Made by a program: the position numbers and the translations under genes. The notes beneath the pieces are model-generated. The model had not been told where the DNA came from and did not search any database. It worked only from the letters and a program-made list of their open reading frames with translations. Below, piece by piece: positions 55,188 through 64,000 of a DNA stretch of 64,000 nucleotides. How positions within the stretch are numbered: position 1 is the stretch's first letter; each line of letters begins with the position of its first letter. Origin of the DNA: Microplitis mediator (lineage: Eukaryota > Arthropoda > Insecta > Hymenoptera > Braconidae); the NCBI RefSeq assembly GCF_029852145.1, contig NC_079973.1, positions 4,030,001-4,094,000 of the forward strand, in the 5' to 3' direction.

Positions 55188-58100
55188 ACCGAATATTGGA
55201 GAATTACAAAACCCATTGGGGTTTAAAATGAATGCAACTACTGGCGGCATCACGAAAAAAAGAAAGAAATCAGATGCCAAGCCTCAGTCACAAATGTAAG
55301 TTTAAGTAAACTTTTATTTATGATTATATTATCAATATATATTTTATTTATTCAAATTACCGCTCTTACTTCTTCTCTACTTTAGTAATAAGTGCCTTAA
55401 TGAAAAGCGACGACGCTTTCAAGAGAACGAGTTCATCGAGGAGCTTGCCGTACTGATTTCCTCTACGGACATGAGCTCTGGCAAGACGGATAAGTGTCAA
55501 ATTCTTCAAAGAACAGTTGATCAGGTATATGAATATTTTATATTAATTTAAATAAATTATTTATGCAATAAATGGTCAATATGTCGGATAAGTTTAAGTC
55601 TAGGGAAAAAAAAAATTTGTCTTTAATATTTAAATAGAGAATTTAATTAAGTGAGGATGTATATTTGTGTGCTTGTAAATCTACAATTGTGTACTTGATT
55701 TAATTTAATAACTTGAATTTAAAGTGTTTGGATGATACGGGCGAGTGAAGGTTGTCCGTAAATTCTTATTAAACTGTTTAGAGCAGGAAGAAAAAATATT
55801 TATGAATTAATCATCATATTATTTTTTTTTCGTGTCCATTATAGAACACTTACCAGATCACTTCGGTATCCGTTTTTTTTTCTACGGAAGTTTAATATTT
55901 TTTGAAAAATTAGACTTATTGTCATTAAATGCATTTAGGTAAGAGTACCAGTACCCAGCCGGTCATATACTTTGACATTGGCTCAAAATATATATAGAAA
56001 TAATTTAACATGAGGTGGCTGGCTATTAGTTTGGGGCTGGGTACTGGTGCTCTTATCCTATATTTCCTAAGAATCTAATTAAGGATTCTGAAGACATATT
56101 CCCGCTCATTTTTGAATTTGAAATTCAAAAAATTTAACATACCGCGTTATCGCCTATATTTTTTTATAGAAAATTATTTTTTATAACTGGAATTTGACTT
56201 TTTTGAGAAGTTTAAGTCAACTAAACTAAAACGAAGTAAAATTTGACTTTTTTAACTAAAATGGATGCTAACTTGACATACTCAGTATCCATTCAAGTGA
56301 AAAAAGTAAAATTTTTCTTTTTCAATTTAACTGACTTAAATTTCACTCAAAAAAATCAAATTTAAGATATTTTTAGACCCGGAATACATTTTTTATTTTC
56401 TTTGAAAAATTATTAATGACATCCCTGGTGGAAATTTTTCGGACTTTTCTCTGAAAAAGTCTTTAGAACTTTAGAAGTGAGTTTTTCAGAGAAAATTCCG
56501 AAAAATTTCCACCGGGGATAACTTAACTATTAATTGCCATAGAGTTCAGACTTAACTTGACTATTAAAAAAAAAATTATTAATAAAATATATTATTAAAT
56601 GTTCAATAAAAAATAAACTTATATATAACGAGAATAATAAATTTTATTGATTGCAATAAATTTTTATATTTGATAGTGATGTTAAAATTTAAGCTCGGAT
56701 TCACCAGATTGATCTACTGAATACTTTAACCGTAAGCTGTTCACTTTTACGACTTTTTCATTAAATTAATTTATTTTCAACTAAAGTTCAATTCATATCA
56801 AGTAATAAAATTAAATATATAAATACTTTATTATTAATTTTTAAAAACTTTTCTAAAATAGAATTTTATTGCCGCCGACACTTGATTATAAAAATACTAC
56901 TTATGATAAAGTAGTTTTTTTGATTTATATTAAAGGGCATTACATTAAAAACTTAATTGATTTTATAACTCATAATTACCTATAGTTGTATTCTACTAAA
57001 AACATTTTTAAATTATTACTCGGATTGAGAGATTAGTCATACTTATATTTCGTTTTAATTTGTCTTGTTTTTTGTTGCTATGATAGAATTTATAAAAATA
57101 TATATATTGTTATCAGCTCGGCCATTTTGTTTTAAGTTATAGCCAATAATATATTGACAAGTTAAATTTTTTATTTTTCATGGAATTTGGAATTTACTTA
57201 ATGACTTTTATTCGTTTGTCTCATAGTAACAGCAATTTTTTAAATTAATAGAATTACTTGTTTTCTACTAATTAATTTTTAAAAATCAAAACTATTGGCC
57301 TCCCCCTTTTATAAGAACTCTAAAATATTTTTATCTATGAAACTAAAAAGATAAACGTGTGATTGGTAATCAAAGGTAACAATTAAGATAATAACTGTTT
57401 AATTAATGGCCATTTATTTTATTCGCTCATATAATTGGACGATTTATGAAATTTCAAAATAAAAGTGTACCAATAAGAAGTCATAGATATAAAGTATAAA
57501 GAAATAAAAAAGTCATTCAATTGAAATTTTTTCAAATTTTTTATGTACCTGAAGATCGGATCGTTTTTTACTTTCAAATTTTTTTTTTTGTTGCGCAAAA
57601 AACGCTCCGATCTTCAGGTACATATTTGTTATACATTTCGGAGTTTATATTATACTCTAATTATGAAATTAGTCATTCAAAATTTTTTTAAAAATAAAAC
57701 CGAAGTAATTTTGAAATTTGAAATGAACGAGCGGCTGACAAGTTTTTAAAACTCAAAGGTATTTTTTTTTTTTGCATACAATTTTTTTTTTCTTATCTTT
57801 AGAACAAATATTTTATAAAAAAAAATTTGTGTAAAAAAACGATAACGGACTTTGTTAAGAATTCTCTGAAGTTTACGAAATTGTAAATAATTTTTTACAA
57901 AACTGTAATTTTGTTTTGATATTCGATAGCGCAAAAAAATCATAGCAAAAAACTTGTAAACAAATCAAATCGTAGATGAATATTGAACTCATCTGACACG
58001 AAAATTTATCAAAACAGAATTTACTGCGTATACTTTTTTTTAAATTTATGTTAATTATGAAAATTGATTTTTTGTGGTTTTTTTTATCATCTCTAGGCAA

Positions 58101-61100
58101 CAGTTAGGAAACAAAAAACTTCGATTCAAAAATAGACACTAGACTTCAAACTTTTTTTATTAATTTTTATACACAAATTTAGAATTCGATATTCAGTCAA
58201 TCAGTAACGAAATTTAGATTTCTTATATCAAAGCTAATTATACTTTTTAATTAAGTAACAGAATTATATTGTTTTGAATAAATTTATAATGTGAATAAAA
58301 TACGAATCCCTAATAAGGAATTATGTCAGAGTTGTCATGTATTAACTAAATGAATAAAAAAAATAGAGATAAAAAAAAGTAAATAAATAAAAATTCTCAT
58401 TATGATAATTTGTGAATTTCAATTTTAATTGTTTGTTTTTATTACACGAGCGTTTGAGATGTGAACTTTTAGATTTTTGAATTAGTTCGTTCGAATTTTT
58501 GAATTACCCGCGTAATTTTAAAATAGAGAAAAAAAGGAATTCTAGTTTTTGAACGGATTGGACTGTCGAGTGTTTAAAAATTAATTTCAATTGGTGACAG
58601 TTCGAGCAAATCATTGATAAAAAATAAAAATTTTTATAAATTCCTCAAATAATTCGCGATATATCTGAAGGTCCATAAAGTCAACCATTTTTTCAATTTA
58701 ATTATAAGATCTATTGATTTTGACTTTTCCGAATGTCTGACTTTTGCCCTACACTACAAATTAAGACATTAATTTAAATTTGATGAATATCTGCAAAAAT
58801 TAACGAGTATTAGTAATAAAATGTAAGGCCGTTATAGAGAGAGTTGAGAGGCCAAACAAAATACGCCCGTAATTTGGTCGATGATGTCGGAAGGTATTCA
58901 ACTACAAAAACATTAAGAGTTCAAGAGAAATGATTAAGCACTTTTCAAAGTCCATTTGTACCATTTTTTTCATCTTTCTCACATTTACTTTCAATTTACG
59001 ATCCTTGTTGTCATAACGTAAAATACATAACATTCGCAATGTATGTAAGCAAAATTGAGTATGATGTAAGTAAAATTGGACATGATAAATTATTAGTCAT
59101 CAAGTTAGATACTGAATTGATCATAAAATTAGGATATGAATTTGCGGTAAATTAAATGTTGTGACCATCAGGTAATTCATGATTAAGTTGATGCAGAGTT
59201 TCAGTTTGTAAATTTATATTTTGTGTGCTAGTGTGTTATGCGTGTTATGTGTGCCTGTGTGCATTGCTCTGCACTATGTTTTAAAAGCGGCAACGTCGCC
59301 AGGCCCGTTTGTCGGACTCTGTGGGAGTCACCGACTTCTCGAGGCCACGCGTTAATTCACATTGAGATTACGACGCGATCTATCGGCGCCGGGAAATATA
59401 AACTCAAGGACGTTTTTCTCAGCGACCGTGAACTCAGCCGATAATAGAAAACTTTCATTTTAATATATATCATACTCATTTTATTTCATGTACACTTTAC
59501 TCAGTACTTACTCACTGCATTACGCTATTTTTCGTCTCATTCTATTCAATAATTAACGATACTTCAATTAACTGACGTCTATTAACTTTTGAATTTTTCT
59601 AAAAACGGCAATTGAGAAAAAAAAAATATTTCAAAAAATTGCACTTGTAGTTTTTTTAATTTTCTACATGTGCAATTTTTTTTTTTTTTTTTTTTATAAA
59701 TTTAATTGCTGAAAATAAAATTCAAAAATTCTTAATTGTCTGCTAACTTCAGAATCATATTTTGCCGGCATCTAATAATTTTGGGAGGTTTTTCAAAGCG
59801 ATAAATTTAAAAAAAATTTATTTTGAAAAATTGCATCTATAGATTTTTTAATTTCCTACATGTGAATATTTTAAAATTTTTTTTTGGATAATTGATTTGA
59901 TGACAGAAAAATCTAAAAATAGTTAATTGTCTATTAACTTCAGGATCATAATAATAATTTTTTTTTTATTTCATTGAACACGAAAAGTTATTTGGGGACA
60001 TTTTTTATTGGCCAATGATTAAAATTAATTAGGACTCAATAAATGTGTAATCTAAAGCGAAATCTTGATGAAGTTGCTGAGAGGCTTGTCCTGTTTACCC
60101 ACTGAAAATATTTATTTATGGTTTGACAGCAGGTTTCTGAAGAAAAAAAAGGAACGAAATCTTAATTTTTGAATCTCAGGGATTTCAAAATTGAAAAACG
60201 ATAGGGTCCGTGTGCTAAGCCGACAGTTACTTTCGGTGGGACTGCGGCTAATTTTTTTTTCAATTTTTTTTCTTTGCAAACCCTAATAACTTTGTCGAAA
60301 ATTTAGGTTTGGCTATAAATATATATTTTTTTTCACTAACCCGTCGTCAAATCTATAAATAAGTAAAAAAAAGTCAACCCTCTAAAGCCAGGAAAAAAAA
60401 TTCCCTAAAAAAAGGGTAAATCTCATTGATACCAATATTGGAATTTATTTCGTACAACTTCTAATTATTTAACTCTAAAATTTATTTATATAAATATATA
60501 TTTATTACACTATGAAAATTAGAAGTTAATTCGTAGTAATTAAGGATTTTATTTAAATATAACAACTTTTTTTCCCGGGACTGTCAAAATTATTTAAATT
60601 TCTCTCCTCGTACTTCCATTGAAAAATAAAAAATAATTTTCTAATACTTTCCTAAATTTCAATAAGATTTTTATAAAAAAACTGCAACGTATATTTTATT
60701 AGCAATATAACTTTGCTCTTATACTCGCGAATTTTTATTCCAACCAAAAATTCCGAATCTACTTCGAATTTAGAGTTCCGGAGTTTAAAAAAAAATTACT
60801 CAGGATACGGAGTAAATAAGGAGTTTGTTTTTTCAGCAGAGTAATTTCGGATTTAATCCGCATTCACTCCGAAAATGTTTTACACTGCACGTAATATTAA
60901 ATCATGATCCTGAAGTTAACAGACGATTATCAATTTCCTGATTTTTTTCAACAAATCAATTACAAGAAAGAAAAAAAAAAAAAACTACGCATGTAGAAAA
61001 TTGGAAGAACTACAGGTGCAATTTTTTCAAATATTTTTTTTTTATGGTTTATCGTCTATACAAAATTCAAAAATTATTAGACGTCTGCTAACTTCAGTAT

Positions 61101-64000
61101 CATAAAAATTTACGATCCTGAAGTCAGCAGACAATTAAAAATTTTTTGATTTTTTTTGAACAATTAAATTTGAAAAAAAAAAAAAAACTAAAAATATGCA
61201 CATGTAGAAAATTAAAAATACTATAAGTGCAATTTTTTGAAATATTTTTTTTTTCATAGTTTCTCGCTCAAAAAAACTCCCAAAATTATTAGACGTCGGC
61301 TAACTTCAGTATCATAAAAATTTACATAAATTTTTTTTTACTACTTGTTATTAAATTTTTTTTTAAATAAATTTTTGACACTTCAACAATGACCCTATTG
61401 ATATTTAAAAATAAATTATTACAATAAATCATTTATAGTACAAAGTAAAAAAAAAAATGTATGTTATAAATCCGACTGATTACAGTCTTTATCAGATACT
61501 CTTTATATTTGTCATTAATTATATATAATTTAGGTGAAAAGAAAACAAAAAAAAAAGAAAGATCAGCTGAATAATTAATGAAATATTTATTACAAACTAA
61601 TATGATAAAAATCTTAAACAAGTTGAACTTTGTGTTTAAACTGTTTTAAATAACCAACGAACAAAGATATATAGATAATAAATGCAAGTATTGAGTACAT
61701 TGTCATCAAAAGCTATCCCGATAACTCACTGCTCACATTATACACTTTTATCACAAGTATATTGTTGAATAGATAACTAAAACGATGTCGTCATTAATTA
61801 GTTGTATTGTATGAGTAAATAAATTAATAAGTAAATACAAAAAAATGACTTTCTCAGAAAAATAAAAAATTTGTTAAAACTTTTACTTAATTTCTTTTTA
61901 TCTATTACTCACTACCATTAAATCTGATAATTATTTTTTTTTAGATTCAGCATTTACAGAGACAAGAAGGCAATAATAGTCATGCAGTTCAACAGGGCGA
62001 AGTCTCCTCCTCGAATCCTAATATATTATCTAATGATCAAGTTGGACCCATTTTACTCGAGGTAAGTTTGCTAACAAACGCATCCAGGTAATAAATAAAT
62101 GATCCTGTAGTTAATAGACAATTTAAAATTTTCGGATTTCTTTTTCAACGAATCAATAAAAAAAAAAAAAAAAAACTAAAAAAATGCACATGTAGGAAAT
62201 TAAAAAAACTATAGGTGCAATTTTTTAAAATTTTTTTTTTTTTACAATTCATGGTTTTGAAAAAATCCAAAAATTATTAGACGTCGGCTGACTCCAGTAT
62301 CATCAATAAAAATTTATTTTTTTTAAATCCTACTGATAGTCGACATGGGACAAAAATTAAGACAGTTTAAGAGTTAAGTTATTTTTAAATAATTAATTAA
62401 TTTGAAAATAAATAAATAAACAGACCCAGTTTTTATTTTTTACGTCAATTTGGTTTCAAAATCTATTAACTTATCATATCACGATTTCTATTAGCCCCCA
62501 TTAGTGACACTAATGATGAAACGATATCTCATAGCCAAAGTATTTAATGTGACGTTACATACTTATGTTATTATTATAATAATATCTTAAAAAATATTTT
62601 TTTTTGGATATTGTTATAATTACTTTAGATAAACAGAAAAAAAAAATACGTGGAACGACTTAGTAGACATTTAGTATACTTTCGTTCGTTGCAGCCAATG
62701 CAACATATTTTAATGTTTCACAGGCTTTGGACGGTTTTCTATTCGTCGTGAACACGGAGGGTCGCGTGGAATTTGTAACAGACAATATACAACAGTATAT
62801 AAATTACACCAAGGAAGATGTGCTCGGGAAGGATATTTATAATATTATTCATCACGGTGATCATCAAGCCTTTATGCCCAGCTTAATGCCCATGTCAATA
62901 GGTCAGAACTATTTCTTACTTCTTACTTTCTTTAATTACTCTTACGCAGTAACAAAATTTCTGGTAAAATCAATGTAATCTGTGTTAGAAAACGTCCATG
63001 CAATTTTTGTGTTATTTTTTAACACAGACTAGTTGTGAAGTTAAACAAAATTTTTGTTCAAATTTAAACAAAAGTCGGGTAAGACAGGAAGTAAATTCAA
63101 AATTTTGTAAATGTCAGTGGCGACACAAAAAAAAATTGTTAACTTTTACAATTTATTTTTTGTACCATAAGAAAATTTTTCATGTTGGAATGAAGATAAA
63201 AATTTTATTATCACTAGAAAAAATTTCTTGGCTACAGGAAATTTTTATTTTTAATTCATAATGCGAAAATTTCTTGGGACGAGTAAAAATTTTTTGCGTC
63301 AAAATTTTGATAGTAAATAAAAGTGAAATTTGTTAATTTAACACAGACCGTTTTTAACACATATACAAAATATTTTTTACTGTGTACATATTTTCTATTT
63401 TTTTTCTCTCGAAGTTATAAATAAATTATTGTATCGGGTAGAGGTACCATTTGTGGCCAGTGCTCCATTTTTGAACATTTAATACTTTATTTTAATTAAT
63501 GAAAAAGTGTAAAATAAAATTACCATTTGAATAGTGGGATAAAAAGTATCTTTGAAAACATCTTAGTAATTGATTATGTCATTGCGTCTTTTACCGGCAT
63601 TTTATTTAAATTTTTCAAAGTTTAAAACTGGCCAAAAATGGTACTGCTACCCCAGGTCTTATATTTTTTATTAATGAATTTATTTTGTTAATTATAGGAT
63701 GGACGAGCGAGCCTCAAGTACAGTCAAGAAACCGAACATTTAACTGTCGTTTTTTAGTTAAGCCACCAGATGATCAAGAAGAATCTATTGAAGAAAAACA
63801 GCAACGTATATCTAAATATGAATCGATGCAAATATGCTCTGCTATACTTCCAAATACAAATGATCATTTAGATAATAATGATGTTACATCAGAATCATCT
63901 GATATCGGTCCATGCGTAATGTGCGTTGCACGTAGAATTTCATACGTCGAAAAACCCTCAAACGCTGCTTCAATACAGCAGTTTACACTTAAATTGGATA
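55188..64000 (+). CDS. tai: Taiman, p160 steroid-receptor coactivator (bHLH-PAS), partial
   Basis: Taiman partners the ecdysone receptor and the juvenile-hormone receptor Met to activate hormone genes in the nucleus. Exons seen: 55188-55295, 55386-55524, 61945-62061, 62724-62901 and 63698 to the window end; phases agree throughout. The bHLH region reads KKRKKSDAKPQSQ, NKCLNEKRRRFQENEFIEEL, then KTDKCQILQRTVDQIQHLQ. The PAS-A exon gives ALDGFLFVVNTEGRVEFVT, YINYTKEDVLGKDIYNIIHH, and the next GWTSEPQV, RTFNCRFLVKP, CVMCVARRI, all p160 hallmarks. ATG at 55228 is the first in this exon, but the frame is also open upstream (PNIGELQNPLGFKM), so the true start may lie in an exon far upstream (see 34017-35003). 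The donor at 62902 is GTCAG, off-consensus. PAS-B, LXXLL and activation domains lie beyond the window. Confidence 0.93.
55936..56060. mobile_element. Short inverted-repeat MITE (TAGGTAAGAGTACCAGTACC)
   Basis: TAGGTAAGAGTACCAGTACC at the left, GGTACTGGTGCTCTTATCCTA at the right, about 125 bp. Confidence 0.85.
56423..56517. mobile_element. Near-perfect hairpin MITE (CCCTGGTGGAAATTTTTCGG)
   Basis: Arms of about 36 bp (CCCTGGTGGAAATTTTTCGG and CCGAAAAATTTCCACCGGGG, plus TTTTCTCTGAAAAA and its complement) around a short loop. A strong RNA hairpin if transcribed, which it is as part of the taiman intron. Confidence 0.85.
57542..57624. mobile_element. Hairpin repeat (ATGTACCTGAAGATCGGA)
   Basis: TATGTACCTGAAGATCGGA and TCCGATCTTCAGGTACATA are exact arms, with AACG-rich inner sequence. 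The ends resemble 1332-1550. Confidence 0.85.
59557..59758 (-). mobile_element. CTGAAG-family MITE, first of a pair
   Basis: CGATACTTCAATTAACTGACG to GCTAACTTCAGAATCAT. Confidence 0.8.
59759..59948 (-). mobile_element. CTGAAG-family MITE, second of a pair
   Basis: ATTTTGCCGGCATCTAATAA to TATTAACTTCAGGATCAT, same orientation, abutting the first. Confidence 0.8.
60740..60890. repeat. CGGAGT-family repeat
   Basis: TTCCGGAGTTTAAAAAAAAA, ATACGGAGTAAATAAGGAG and GCATTCACTCCGAAAATG, ending near TTTTACACTGCA. Confidence 0.7.
60904..61103 (+). mobile_element. CTGAAG-family MITE, first of a pair
   Basis: ATGATCCTGAAGTTAACAG to GCTAACTTCAGTATCAT, complete. Confidence 0.9.
61112..61315 (+). mobile_element. 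CTGAAG-family MITE, second of a pair
   Basis: ACGATCCTGAAGTCAGCAG to GCTAACTTCAGTATCAT, complete, 8 bp after the first. Confidence 0.9.
62099..62303 (+). mobile_element. CTGAAG-family MITE copy
   Basis: ATGATCCTGTAGTTAATAG to GCTGACTCCAGTATCAT, only 38 bp after the taiman exon that ends at 62061. Confidence 0.85.
63210..63305. repeat. AAATTTCTTGG / GACGAGTAAAAATTTT repeat
   Basis: AAATTTCTTGGCTACAGGAA, then TTAATTCATAATGCGAAAAT and GACGAGTAAAAATTTTTTGC. Related blocks at 24917-25160, 37219-37295 and 39825-39860. Confidence 0.6.
63436..63653. mobile_element. MITE with GGGTAGAGGTACC ends, second copy
   Basis: GGGTAGAGGTACCATTTGTG to CAAAAATGGTACTGCTACCC; highly similar to 28828-29055. It lies just before the acceptor of the last visible taiman exon. 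Confidence 0.9.

Larger units (their letters stand above)
55525..61944. other. Large taiman intron (bHLH to PAS)
   Basis: 6.4 kb, mostly AT-rich. It holds the MITEs listed separately and one less AT-rich island at about 59240-59450 (GGCGCCGGGAAATATAAACT) that could be an internal promoter or alternative exon. No second gene recognised. Confidence 0.5.

Noticed and set aside
59238..59444. 68-codon Cys-containing ORF in the taiman intron
   Set aside because: No recognisable domain or splice context. Kept only as a G/C-rich island.
1..64000. tRNA, rRNA genes, or integrated viral genes
   Set aside because: I saw no tRNA-like B-box/cloverleaf, no rRNA similarity, and no viral protein motif. A covariance-model scan would be needed to exclude small RNAs.

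Overview
The window is eukaryotic, AT-rich and intron-rich, and it is packed with short inverted-repeat transposons. The recognisable proteins are all animal proteins: inositol monophosphatase, Brahma, IFT81, SLC66A2 and the p160 coactivator Taiman. The Brahma N-terminus (starts MASPSPQSSPMPPPQAPSP) and the Taiman bHLH region look insect-like and most resemble Hymenoptera as I remember them. A parasitoid wasp such as a braconid is my best guess, but the species is an inference, not something the sequence proves.

Layout. 0.6-5.8 kb: two tandem plus-strand inositol monophosphatase genes (282 and 279 aa). 6.56-7.2 kb: the first coding exon and 5' leader of brahma on the minus strand. The rest of brahma must lie left of the window, which would put both phosphatases inside its first coding intron. 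7.4-8.2 kb, 10.8-11.6 kb and 11.6-12.25 kb: three copies of a roughly 0.78 kb repeat, one inverted and two in tandem. 8.6-9.6 kb: a small SAM-like, probably tail-anchored protein (202 aa). 9.8-15.3 kb, minus strand: a complete ten-exon IFT81 gene (659 aa) with a near-perfect RFX X-box 150 bp upstream of its start codon. 16.2-20.3 kb, minus strand: a complete four-exon SLC66A2/PQLC1 gene (243 aa). 24.2-29.8 kb: four tandem two-coding-exon genes for 81-91 aa proteins resembling GFRP, the GTP cyclohydrolase I feedback regulator. Three of them share duplicated promoters and, in part, 3' UTRs. 30-55 kb: no convincing coding gene. It holds transposon copies, scattered less AT-rich patches, and probably the promoter and 5' leader of taiman. 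55.2-64 kb: taiman, plus strand, from the bHLH exon through the start of the PAS region, cut off by the window end.

Repeats dominate the non-coding DNA. The commonest is a family of about 200 bp (termini like ATGATCCTGAAGTTAGC and GCTAACTTCAGTATCAT) with about 30 copies, many side by side in pairs or triplets and one nested in another. At least a dozen other terminal-inverted-repeat families are present, several nested in each other or inside introns.

The genes do not form one pathway. The clearest functional signals are the ciliary X-box at IFT81 and the small GFRP-like cluster. If the GFRP assignment is right, that cluster is a local expansion of regulators of tetrahydrobiopterin synthesis.
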